This document shows, piece after piece, positions 6,262-12,399 of a stretch of DNA of 14,744 nucleotides. The translations under genes were made by a program, and so were the position numbers. The notes beneath the pieces are model-generated. The model was given only the letters and a program-made list of their open reading frames with translations, made no database searches and was not told where the DNA came from. Position 1 is the stretch's first letter. Every line of letters begins with the position of its first letter. This DNA comes from Candidatus Anaerobutyricum stercoripullorum (GTDB taxonomy: Bacteria > Bacillota > Clostridia > Lachnospirales > Lachnospiraceae): NCBI GenBank assembly GCA_019114885.1, contig DXEQ01000288.1:1-14744 (forward strand), given 5' to 3'.

Positions 6262-7383
6262 TCAGATCTTCTTATATTCCAGAAGGATATCCTGCCCGAA
6301 ACGGCTCATGCCGGTCTGCGTAAATTGCCAGGCGTCCCTCGCCAGCACCGCGCCCCGGCCTTCCACCGGCGTCTTCGCGTCGGCGCCGCCGAAAATCTTC
6401 GGCGCCAGATAGCAATACACCTTTGACACGATGCCCGCCCGAAGCGCGCTCTCATTGAGGATACCGCCGCCTTCCAGTAAGACGCCGTCTATCTGCTCTT
6501 CTCCCAGCCGCTTCATGAGGAAATGTAAATCAATCCCCACATTCCCGGCCTCTTTCCCGGCTGCCGGTATCTCCCAGACCTGCGCGCCGCTCTCCCGCAG
6601 ACGGGACGCCTTCTCCCCGTCCGCTCCCGGCAGGCAGGCCACGATCAGCGGCTGCTCCCCCGCCGTCCGCACCAGTTTGGACTCCATCGGAATCCGCAGG
6701 TGGCTGTCACAGATGATCCGCACCGGGTCCCGGCCGCCTTCCATGCGGCAGTTCAGCGTCGGATCGTCAGAAAGCACCGTCCCGATGCCCGCCATGATGC
6801 CCCGGTAATGATTGCGCAGTGTCTGCACATGGGCCCGGGCTTCCTCCCCGGTCACCCACCGGGAGTCCCCCGTATAACAGGCGATCTTCCCGTCCATGGT
6901 CATGGCGTATTTCATGGCCACAAAGGGCGTCTTTTTCTGAATATAATGGAAGAATACCTCGTTGACAGCATCACACTCCTCTTTCAGAAAATGTGTCGTC
7001 ACTTCCACCCCGTGCTCCCGCAGCATGGAGAATCCCTTCCCCGACACCAGCGGGTTGGGGTCGTCGGAGCCGACCACCACTCTGGCGATGCCCGCTTCCA
7101 GGATGGCCTCCGTGCACGGCGGCGTCTTCCCGTAATGGCAACAGGGCTCCAGCGTCACATAAATCGTGCTGCCACCAGGATCATGCCCCGCCTCCTTCGC
7201 GTGGGCGATGGCGTTCCGCTCCGCATGGAGTCCCCCGTACTGTTCATGCCAGCCTTCTCCCAGGATCTCCCCGTCCCGGACGATCACCGCCCCAACCAGG
7301 GGATTGGGATTCACATGGCCGCTGCCCCGTCTGGCCAGGGCAATGGCCCTTCGCATGTATTGTTCTTCCGCTCCCTGCATCAT
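6262..7383 (-). CDS. ribD: Bifunctional pyrimidine deaminase/reductase RibD
   Basis: RibD carries out deamination and then side-chain reduction of the first pyrimidine intermediate of riboflavin synthesis. The 373-residue protein shows the zinc deaminase motifs HAE (53-55) and PCCHYGKTPPC (80-90), with both metal cysteines Cys81 or 82 and Cys90. The reductase domain follows from about 150, with MTMDGKIACYTGDSRWVTG and GIGTVLSDDPTL. It is the first gene of the operon. Two adjacent ATG codons are present; the first is taken, preceded by AAAGGAAG. This ribosome binding site lies directly in the T-rich tail of the attenuator hairpin, so termination and translation start are physically coupled. 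Both domains look intact. Confidence 0.96.
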   Translation of the reverse strand: MMQGAEEQYMRRAIALARRGSGHVNPNPLVGAVIVRDGEILGEGWHEQYGGLHAERNAIAHAKEAGHDPGGSTIYVTLEPCCHYGKTPPCTEAILEAGIARVVVGSDDPNPLVSGKGFSMLREHGVEVTTHFLKEECDAVNEVFFHYIQKKTPFVAMKYAMTMDGKIACYTGDSRWVTGEEARAHVQTLRNHYRGIMAGIGTVLSDDPTLNCRMEGGRDPVRIICDSHLRIPMESKLVRTAGEQPLIVACLPGADGEKASRLRESGAQVWEIPAAGKEAGNVGIDLHFLMKRLGEEQIDGVLLEGGGILNESALRAGIVSKVYCYLAPKIFGGADAKTPVEGRGAVLARDAWQFTQTGMSRFGQDILLEYKKI

Positions 7384-7398
7384 TTATTCTTCCTTTCT

Positions 7399-7449
7399 AA
7401 AAAAAGAAGCCCCGAAACCAACTGTCATGTGCAGTCAATCTCAGGGCTT
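7399..7449 (-). terminator. Attenuator terminator between the FMN riboswitch and ribD
   Basis: On the - strand, an AAGCCC(T) arm at 7449-7443 pairs with GGGGCTT at 7413-7407, enclosing a smaller ACTG/CAGT hairpin (7421-7435). It is followed by seven to eight U residues (7405-7399). It lies about 55 bases beyond the riboswitch and ends at the ribD ribosome binding site. This is the expected OFF-state terminator, formed when FMN is bound; I did not identify the competing antiterminator pairing. Confidence 0.75.
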
Positions 7450-7505
7450 ATCAGCGCCATATAAATACACGCGGCAAAAAACCACGCATACAACAAATAG
7501 AACCA

Positions 7506-7703
7506 TCTTCTACCATCCGGACTATACCGTCGGCTCCGGAATCTCACCGGAATCCTGCCTTTCGGCTCGCGGGCTCGCACAAACCGGAATCTTATAATTC
7601 TTCCCGCCATCCTTCCTTTTGGCGACTCCGCGCCAAAAAAAACAGACAGCCAGATCCTGTTGTGATTACCGCCGGTGGGGACTTGCACCCCGCCCTGAAG
7701 ACT
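7506..7703 (-). promoter_or_regulatory. FMN riboswitch (RFN element) controlling the riboflavin operon
   Basis: Read on the - strand, the conserved RFN blocks appear in order: GTCTTCAGGGCGGGG (closing helix and first arm), GCAAGTCCCCACCGGCGGT, GAGCCCGCGAGC, GATTCCGGTGAGATTCC, then GCCGACGGTATAGTCCGGATGG and AGAAGA closing the outer helix (GUCUUC with GAAGA). FMN binding should stop expression of ribD-ribE-ribBA-ribH. Between GGCGGTAAT and GCCCGCGAGC there is an insert of about 90 bases, in which a perfect 8-bp hairpin (TTTTGGCG/CGCCAAAA, 7617-7638) can be seen. This is the position where RFN elements tolerate a variable stem. Confidence 0.95.
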
Positions 7704-7721
7704 CATTTTCATTTCTTAGTC

Positions 7722-7750
7722 ATTATAACTCTTCTTCCGTCAGATTTCAA
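7722..7750 (-). promoter_or_regulatory. Promoter of the riboflavin operon
   Basis: On the - strand, TTGAAA (7750-7745) and TATAAT (7727-7722) are separated by exactly 17 bp. Transcription would start about 10 bases before the closing helix of the FMN riboswitch, the expected arrangement. Confidence 0.85.
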
Positions 7751-7808
7751 TAGTTTTTTCATGCATTTTATACAAAACATCTTTTACAAAATTTCTGACC
7801 GCTTCAAA

Positions 7809-7837
7809 TAGACAGCATTTTATTCCTATAGTATAAT
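7809..7837 (+). promoter_or_regulatory. Promoter of the phosphofructokinase gene
   Basis: TAGACA (7809-7814) and a perfect TATAAT (7832-7837) are spaced by 17 bp, with a leader of about 60 bases to the ATG at 7905. It is divergent from the riboflavin promoter, with about 60 bp between the two -35 boxes. Confidence 0.82.
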
Positions 7838-7904
7838 AACAGAAAACAATTACTGCTATGTATACATCATCGCTATACATACATCACCCAATAAGGAGGA
7901 AGCT

Positions 7905-9137
7905 ATGTCAGGTAAAAATCTCATCGTCGGACAGTCCGGCGGTCCAACAGCAGTCATCAACAGCAGCCTTTACGGCGTTGTCTCTGAGGCGCGCCGCCAT
8001 CCCGGCGACATCGACCACATTTACGGTATGGAAAATGGTATCGAAGGTTTTCTCAACGATACGATTCTTGATTTTGAGCAGGTGCTCCCGGGCGATAAGC
8101 TGGATGCTCTTTTATACACACCGGGCGCCTACCTTGGTTCCTGCCGCTACAAGCTGCCGGAGTCTCTGGAAGACCCGGTCTACCCGCAGCTTTTCAAGAA
8201 GTTTGAGGAGATGAATATCGGTTACTTCCAGTACATCGGCGGCAACGATTCCATGGACACGGTGAGCAAGCTTTCCCGTTACGCCGCCTCCATCGGCAGT
8301 GACATCCGCATCATCGGACAGCCGAAGACCATCGACAACGATCTGGTGCAGACCGATCACACGCCGGGTTACGGCAGCGCAGCAAGATACGTGGCTTCCA
8401 CCGTCCGCGAGATCGTTCTGGATGCCAACGTCTATGAGAAGGAGTCCGTCACCATCATCGAGATCATGGGCCGCCACGCCGGCTGGCTGACAGCAGCCGC
8501 CGCTCTGGCCCGGAAATACACCGGCGACAACCCGATGCTCATCTATCTGCCGGAGACCGCCTTTGACCCGGAAGAATTCCTGGCAAAGGTCAACAGCTGC
8601 CTGCAGAAGAACTGCAATGTGATCGTCTGCGTATCGGAGGGAATCCACGACCGGGACGGTGTCTTCCTCTGCGAATACGACAGTTCCGTGGGCACCGACA
8701 CCTTCGGTCATAAGATGCTGGCCGGCTGCGGCAAGTATCTGGAGAATCTGGTCCGCTCCCGTCTTGGCGTGAAGGCCCGCTCCGTGGAATTCAACGTGAG
8801 CCAGCGCTGCTCCTCCTCCATGCTCTCCGCCACAGACCAGCAGGAAGCCGCTGCCGCCGGAGCCTTCGGCGTCAACGCCGCCCTTCAGGGCGAGACCGGC
8901 AAGATGGTCGCTTTCCTCCGGAAAGAGACCGCCGATGGTTCCTACGCGATGGAATGTAATCTCGTGGACGTGACGGAAGTGTGCAACAAAGAAAAGACCG
9001 TGCCGCTCTCCTGGATCAGCAGCGACGGTACCGACGTGACGGAAGAGTTCATCGCCTACGCCCGCCCGCTGATTCAGGGCAAGGTGGACGTCCCTCTGGG
9101 AGAGGACGGCCTGCCGGCCTTCGTATCCCGGAAGTAG
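7905..9137 (+). CDS. pfp: 6-phosphofructokinase, pyrophosphate-dependent type
   Basis: The enzyme phosphorylates fructose 6-phosphate to fructose 1,6-bisphosphate; PPi-using forms work reversibly in glycolysis of many anaerobes. The 410 residues carry GQSGGPTAVIN (9-19), GGNDS (112-116), PKTIDND (140-146, with the catalytic Asp144) and MGRHAGW (188-194). The donor-specificity position before TIDND is Lys141, the PPi-type residue; ATP enzymes have glycine. The other specificity position is Asn114 in GGNDS, where classical PPi enzymes often have Asp and ATP enzymes have Asp-Gly, so PPi use is likely but not proven. AAGGAGGAAG precedes the ATG. It is monocistronic, with promoter and terminator visible. 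Confidence 0.93.
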   Translation: MSGKNLIVGQSGGPTAVINSSLYGVVSEARRHPGDIDHIYGMENGIEGFLNDTILDFEQVLPGDKLDALLYTPGAYLGSCRYKLPESLEDPVYPQLFKKFEEMNIGYFQYIGGNDSMDTVSKLSRYAASIGSDIRIIGQPKTIDNDLVQTDHTPGYGSAARYVASTVREIVLDANVYEKESVTIIEIMGRHAGWLTAAAALARKYTGDNPMLIYLPETAFDPEEFLAKVNSCLQKNCNVIVCVSEGIHDRDGVFLCEYDSSVGTDTFGHKMLAGCGKYLENLVRSRLGVKARSVEFNVSQRCSSSMLSATDQQEAAAAGAFGVNAALQGETGKMVAFLRKETADGSYAMECNLVDVTEVCNKEKTVPLSWISSDGTDVTEEFIAYARPLIQGKVDVPLGEDGLPAFVSRK

Positions 9138-9145
9138 GTGATTCA

Positions 9146-9277
9146 CCGCTGCGCGGTTTCGCGCCGGGTGTGGCCGCGCTGGCGATATCTTTTCTTCTGC
9201 CGCTGCGCAGTTTCACGCCGCATGTGGCCGCGCTGGCGATATCTTTTCATCCGCCGCTGCACAGTTTCACACCACGC
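9146..9277. repeat. 54-bp tandem direct repeat, about 2.4 copies
   Basis: Copies start at 9146, 9200 and 9254, each with CCGCTGC followed by CGGTTTC or CAGTTTC, giving an exact 54-bp period. The first two copies share the block TGTGGCCGCGCTGGCGATAT and differ at a handful of positions. The third is cut off after about 24 bases by the terminator region. It begins 9 bp behind the phosphofructokinase stop. The period is a multiple of three and frames on both strands stay open, but I see no start or ribosome binding site that supports a protein. Confidence 0.85.
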
Positions 9278-9329
9278 AAAAACCCCTCCGGGCCATGTCA
9301 ACTGACATGAGCCGGAGGGGCTTCTTTTT
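9278..9329. terminator. Bidirectional terminator between pfp and the hydrolase gene
   Basis: A 9-bp GC stem (CCCCTCCGG at 9283-9291, CCGGAGGGG at 9312-9320) is topped by an inner CATGTC/GACATG helix. It has an A-run on the left and a T-rich tail on the right, so it can end the converging pfp (+) and hydrolase (-) messages. Confidence 0.88.
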
Positions 9330-9333
9330 CTCA

Positions 9334-9981
9334 TCACATACGGGACATTCCCCGTCGGATATATTCTTCCGACACCCGCATGATCTGTTCCAGATTCTTA
9401 AGGTCTTCCTGTACATTTCCTGTCTCAAGGGAATGATTGGCTCCCTCCGTGAGATACAGAGGCAGTCCTCTTTCCTCGCAGGCCTGCCGGATCACATCGG
9501 TCCGCGCCCACGGGTCCGCCGTGCCGTGAAAGACGACGCCCTCCGTGCCGATGACCTGAAAGGACTCCTCCACCGGCGTATAGTAAATGTGCAGGGCATC
9601 GATGCGGTTCTTCATCGCGTAAGCGGCGGCCACCGCCGTGCCGATGCTCTTGGATACGAAGAGAACCTTCTCATAGCGGGAGAAATCCACCTGCTCCAGC
9701 TGCTTCGTCACATGGGAAAGTCCCTTTTCAAAGGCCGCCATCATCTTCTCGTGATTCCCCTTGATATGGGTCGGCAGCTCCCCGTAACTCATCTCCATGA
9801 TCTCACAGCCGTATGCCGCGGCCAGCTTCTTGCCGTAATAGAGAAGAGGCTTATCGGTGTGATACCCGATGCCCGGAAAAAAGACAGCCAGTCCCCGTTT
9901 TCTTTCCTCAAAGTACAGTCCCAGATTCTTCTGGTCCGCCGAAGAAAAATCCCCGGCGTCCTTCACATAGACATTACCCAT
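9334..9981 (-). CDS. Alpha/beta-hydrolase-like protein of unknown substrate
   Basis: The 215-residue protein looks like a small cytoplasmic alpha/beta hydrolase without a signal peptide. After a short N-terminal beta segment it has FFPGIGY (34-40, a likely oxyanion-hole loop), a nucleophile elbow SKSIG with Ser112, the acid in FHGTADPW (Asp156) and the base in GANHSLE (His183). The spacing and order fit a catalytic triad. The first glycine of the usual GxSxG elbow is serine, which occurs in some subfamilies. The ATG has a GGAGGAAG site. It lies about 90 bp behind the YARHG gene on the same strand with no promoter seen between, so the two are probably cotranscribed. The substrate cannot be told from sequence; a lipid or cell-envelope ester would be a guess. 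Confidence 0.82.
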   Translation of the reverse strand: MGNVYVKDAGDFSSADQKNLGLYFEERKRGLAVFFPGIGYHTDKPLLYYGKKLAAAYGCEIMEMSYGELPTHIKGNHEKMMAAFEKGLSHVTKQLEQVDFSRYEKVLFVSKSIGTAVAAAYAMKNRIDALHIYYTPVEESFQVIGTEGVVFHGTADPWARTDVIRQACEERGLPLYLTEGANHSLETGNVQEDLKNLEQIMRVSEEYIRRGMSRM

Positions 9982-10072
9982 AATTCTTCCTCCAAAATAG
10001 CCCTGGACGAAGCAGCGCCTGCTCCCACTGTTTCTAAAGTCCGGACGCCGCTACCGCCATCACGCCACAGGA

Positions 10073-10675
10073 TCAATACCCCTGCTGCAGCTCATAGGAA
10101 TGGATCAGCTCCACATTATAAAGTTCCACCTCATTTAAGACCGAGTCATCAAAATCTGCCGATGCGGTCTGGGCCACGTACCAGTCCTGCCGGTTGAAAT
10201 AATCCTGGATATCCTGATCGTTAAACATCCTTCCGTGGCGGGCGTAGATCTCATTGCGGGTGATACACAGCCCGTAGGAGTCAAGCCACGACAACTCTTC
10301 CGTGGTATAACGGACGCTGTCCGTGTAGGCCAGATGATCCGCCTTCTCATACGGATTGGAACCGGTATCCTTTCCCTTGACCAGATACACGCTCTCCATC
10401 TCCGGTTCCGCGTCCTCCACAGCCAGCGGACTCTCTCCGGTCTCCCCGGCTGCATCTTCCTCTTTTTCTTCTTCCGGCTCCTCCTTTTTCGCCTGTCCGA
10501 TCTTTATGGTGACTTCCGTCTGCCCTTCCGTGTCGGCGGCCGCTGAGATGGCCTCCTCATGTCTTTTCTGAAGGACGACAAAAGAAAATATCACCGCTGT
10601 GAGGATCAGGCAGACAAGGATCACAGCCGCGATCATCATTCTCCCTGTTCTTTTATCCCCATCCGGGTTCCACAT
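10073..10675 (-). CDS. Membrane-anchored YARHG domain protein
   Basis: This is a protein of about 200 residues. It has a short cytoplasmic basic start, one membrane helix (about residues 13-35, MMIAAVILVCLILTAVIF), then a Glu/Lys-rich linker (about 62-95) and a C-terminal YARHG domain around RNEIYARHGRMFNDQDIQDYF (140-160) followed by DWYV. The YARHG domain is an extracellular module of unknown function found on bacterial surface proteins, so the C-terminal part should lie outside the cell. I take the ATG at 10675, because a TTG one codon earlier would leave only one base after the GGGGGAG ribosome binding site. It has its own promoter and is followed by the hydrolase gene. The domain is secure; the role is unknown. 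Confidence 0.86.
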   Translation of the reverse strand: MWNPDGDKRTGRMMIAAVILVCLILTAVIFSFVVLQKRHEEAISAAADTEGQTEVTIKIGQAKKEEPEEEKEEDAAGETGESPLAVEDAEPEMESVYLVKGKDTGSNPYEKADHLAYTDSVRYTTEELSWLDSYGLCITRNEIYARHGRMFNDQDIQDYFNRQDWYVAQTASADFDDSVLNEVELYNVELIHSYELQQGY

Positions 10676-10742
10676 CAAACTCCCCCTTTTGTCTGCTAAA
10701 ATTCATGTTATTAGAGAGTAAAACACCTTTTTTACCTTTCCT

Positions 10743-10771
10743 ATTATACTGGATAACTCTGGGCATGGCAA
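10743..10771 (-). promoter_or_regulatory. Promoter of the YARHG-hydrolase unit
   Basis: On the - strand, TTGCCA (10771-10766) and TATAAT (10748-10743) are spaced by 17 bp, about 70 bases before the start codon. The -35 box is the same TTGCCA variant as that of the DUF1858 gene. Confidence 0.75.
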
Positions 10772-10873
10772 CCCTGTACGGGAATTCTTCATAATTAATG
10801 CGAGAAATGTAATAACTGCCCCTTTTGCTTTGAAAATAATACAATTTTACCAGAAGTTTTCATGGAATTGTGC

Positions 10874-10902
10874 TTGATATTGCCGGTAAACTAGTATAAA
10901 AT
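10874..10902 (+). promoter_or_regulatory. Promoter of the ferredoxin gene
   Basis: TTGATA (10874-10879) and TAAAAT (10897-10902) have a 17-bp spacer; an overlapping TATAAA would give 15 bp. The leader contains a 9-bp direct repeat, TAATCTAAA, twice in tandem (10932-10949), and ends in a strong AAAGGAGG site. Confidence 0.65.
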
Positions 10903-10968
10903 AAGGAATACAGAACAAGAGAGTTTTGTGATAATCTAAATAATCTAAACTTAAAGGAGGATCTACCA

Positions 10969-11139
10969 ATGGCATACGTAATTTCTGATGAATGTATCAA
11001 CTGTGGAACTTGTGAGGGCGAATGTCCAGTTGGCGCTATCAGCGCTGGCGACGGCAAATATGAGATCGACGCTGATTCCTGCATCGACTGCGGAACATGC
11101 GCAGGCGCTTGCCCATCCGGTGCTATCAGCCAGGAATAA
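10969..11139 (+). CDS. 2[4Fe-4S] ferredoxin
   Basis: This 56-residue clostridial-type ferredoxin transfers electrons at low potential in the cytoplasm, for example with pyruvate:ferredoxin oxidoreductase or hydrogenase. Two cluster motifs are complete: CINCGTCEGEC (Cys9, 12, 15, 19) with the following Pro, and CIDCGTCAGAC (Cys38, 41, 44, 48) with the following Pro. The two halves show the familiar internal symmetry (DECINCGTCEGECPVGAIS and DSCIDCGTCAGACPSGAIS). AAAGGAGG lies 8 bases before the ATG. The gene is monocistronic, with a promoter before it and a terminator behind it. The strong promoter, ribosome binding site and terminator fit a highly expressed housekeeping ferredoxin. Confidence 0.97.
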   Translation: MAYVISDECINCGTCEGECPVGAISAGDGKYEIDADSCIDCGTCAGACPSGAISQE

Positions 11140-11180
11140 TTTCTGACAGGATACGCGGACAGCGAGTCTTAGATATGATC

Positions 11181-11197
11181 CCGTCCTTCGCGGACGG
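11181..11197 (+). other. Short hairpin between ferredoxin and its terminator
   Basis: A 6-bp GC stem (CCGTCC/GGACGG) with a 5-base loop lies directly before the main terminator stem. It probably forms part of a two-hairpin 3' end that stabilises the ferredoxin message. Confidence 0.4.
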
Positions 11198-11198
11198 C

Positions 11199-11233
11199 AA
11201 AAAGAGTGTCTGTTTTCACAGGCACTCTTTTTT
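11199..11233. terminator. Bidirectional terminator of ferredoxin and the MerR-type gene
   Basis: A long stem of about 15 bp (AAAAAGAGTGTCTGT pairing with ACAGGCACTCTTTTT, one G-T wobble) with a TTTC loop is followed by a T-run. The A-run on the other side makes it usable for the converging MerR-type gene on the - strand as well. Confidence 0.88.
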
Positions 11234-11266
11234 CATGTTATTTTCATGTCATGGAAAACCGCTGCA

Positions 11267-11288
11267 TGCGGAACACGCGCAGGCGCTT
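11267..11288 (+). repeat. Degenerate copy of the ferredoxin second-cluster coding segment
   Basis: These 22 bases match ferredoxin bases 11089-11110 with a single mismatch, which turns a cluster Cys codon into Arg (CGT-R-AGA instead of CGT-C-AGA). The next expected Cys codon, just beyond the match, reads Ser. Its end, CGCGCAGGCGCTTCCTGC (11276-11293), occurs again exactly at 11347-11364. The stretch 11234-11368 holds no gene that I can support. Confidence 0.55.
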
Positions 11289-11368
11289 CCTGCTCTTTTT
11301 TTCGTTTTTCCTGCACAGGCGCCGCTTTTATCTTCTTCTTCCTGCCCGCGCAGGCGCTTCCTGCCACC

Positions 11369-12220
11369 TCAGATCTTTCTTTTATTTTTGCGAAAGAAGC
11401 GGCTCTTTCTGCGCCCTCCCTCGTCTTTTGCCGCCGCGATCTCCTGCCGGGCCTTCTGGTGACTGCGGATGGCTTCATCCAGTTTCTTAAACCGGGCTTC
11501 CTCTCTTTCCTCTCTTTCTTCCATCACATCATCCACCTCCCGGATCACGCGATTGCTGATCCGGTCACCGATGACGTCGCTTAAATTCTCCGCCTGCTCC
11601 GCCAGCGCCTTTCCGATGATGCGGCCCATGATGGACTCAAATTCCCGCATCTTTTCTTCGTTATCGCGGATGGAGACTGTCTGCGTCTCCCGCTGCGCCG
11701 GAGGCATCTGCGGGGATTCTTCCGGCTTGCGCATGGAGATGATCTTGCCGCCCGCCATCTTTCCGCCGGTTTCTGCTCCGGTGTTCTCTTCTTCCTCCGG
11801 TTTCCCGGAATCCGATTCTTCTCCCGGCGCGGTCATTCTGCCGCTGCGGCCATGCGGCCTGTCCTCTTCCTCCGCTCTCATATCGCCGTCTGTGTGACTG
11901 CGTGGCTGTTCTCCTTCTTCCTGTTCGGTGATGCCCAGACTCTCCAGTTCCACCTGGGTTGCCAGAAGCTTATGTACGTCTATGAGCTTTTTTTGTTCCA
12001 GATCCGGCAGCACCTCTTTTACCGCCTTTAACTGAAACCCTTTTTTCTTCAGTTCCTTGATACAGTTTAACAGCTGTATTTCCTCTTCTCTGTAATAGCG
12101 GTGTCCCAGCTCATTTCTCGGGATATTGAGTTCCAGCTCTTCCTCCCAGTACCGGAGGACGTGGTTCTCCACCTCCAGCAGTCTGGAAGCCTCCGAGATG
12201 GAATATCGTTTTTCTTTCAT
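11369..12220 (-). CDS. MerR-type helix-turn-helix protein with coiled-coil tail
   Basis: The N-terminal domain (about 5-75) is a MerR-like winged helix: YSISEASRLLEVENHVLRYWEEE, then GHRYYREEEIQLLNCIKELKKKG. A glutamate- and serine-rich low-complexity region follows (about 98-190). After it comes a long helical, probably coiled-coil segment (about 195-262, rich in E, R and K), ending in a very basic tail (RRKSRFFRKNKRKI). The 283 residues exceed a typical MerR regulator, and the layout recalls RacA-type DNA-binding proteins more than effector-sensing regulators; the basic tail might contact DNA or membrane. AGGAGCG lies before the ATG. It has its own promoter, downstream of dnaB. Targets are unknown. 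Confidence 0.85.
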   Translation of the reverse strand: MKEKRYSISEASRLLEVENHVLRYWEEELELNIPRNELGHRYYREEEIQLLNCIKELKKKGFQLKAVKEVLPDLEQKKLIDVHKLLATQVELESLGITEQEEGEQPRSHTDGDMRAEEEDRPHGRSGRMTAPGEESDSGKPEEEENTGAETGGKMAGGKIISMRKPEESPQMPPAQRETQTVSIRDNEEKMREFESIMGRIIGKALAEQAENLSDVIGDRISNRVIREVDDVMEEREEREEARFKKLDEAIRSHQKARQEIAAAKDEGGRRKSRFFRKNKRKI

Positions 12221-12311
12221 ATTCTATCGCTCCTGTCACACTATATTTGGAGAGGCCTGTCTGACATCTGCCTCCCGAAGGGAGAACGGCGGCAGCCTCA
12301 TGTATAGCTAC

Positions 12312-12341
12312 AGTATAACAAGGCTTCAAATGAATTCTCAA
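12312..12341 (-). promoter_or_regulatory. Promoter of the MerR-type gene
   Basis: On the - strand, TTGAGA (12341-12336) and TATACT (12317-12312) are spaced by 18 bp. The leader of about 85 bases can form a CTCCC/GGGAG hairpin with a TTC loop. Confidence 0.65.
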
Positions 12342-12354
12342 CGGTATTCGTCCT

Positions 12355-12399
12355 CTAAAAACAGACAAAAGGAGCGGAATTCTACTGAATCCGCTCCTT
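12355..12399 (-). terminator. Intrinsic terminator overlapping the end of dnaB
   Basis: On the - strand, AAGGAGCGGA (12399-12390) pairs with TCCGCTCCTT (12378-12369) and is followed by a broken T-rich tail. The first arm lies inside the last dnaB codons (K-E-R-I-Q) and the stop codon is in the loop. Confidence 0.75.

Noticed and set aside
8112..9146. Long - strand reading frame (344 codons) opposite pfp
   Set aside because: Antisense to a complete phosphofructokinase, low-complexity composition, no family motifs; a mirror frame.
9146..9277. CRISPR array
   Set aside because: The copies are directly adjacent 54-bp units without unique spacers, and there are no cas genes.
9143..9337. Short Arg-rich repeat peptide (64 codons, - strand) over the 54-bp repeats
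   Set aside because: Its apparent periodicity is only the DNA repeat in translation; it spans the terminator and lacks a ribosome binding site.
9295..10197. + strand reading frame of 300 codons opposite the hydrolase gene
   Set aside because: Begins inside the terminator and runs antisense to the hydrolase and YARHG genes; no motif or start signal.
10653..10844. Frame of 63 codons upstream of the YARHG gene
   Set aside because: It covers the promoter and leader of that gene and has no ribosome binding site.
11097..11584. Several overlapping + strand frames behind the ferredoxin
   Set aside because: They cross the ferredoxin terminator and the end of the MerR-type gene and translate to low-complexity sequence; only a duplicated ferredoxin fragment is worth noting there.
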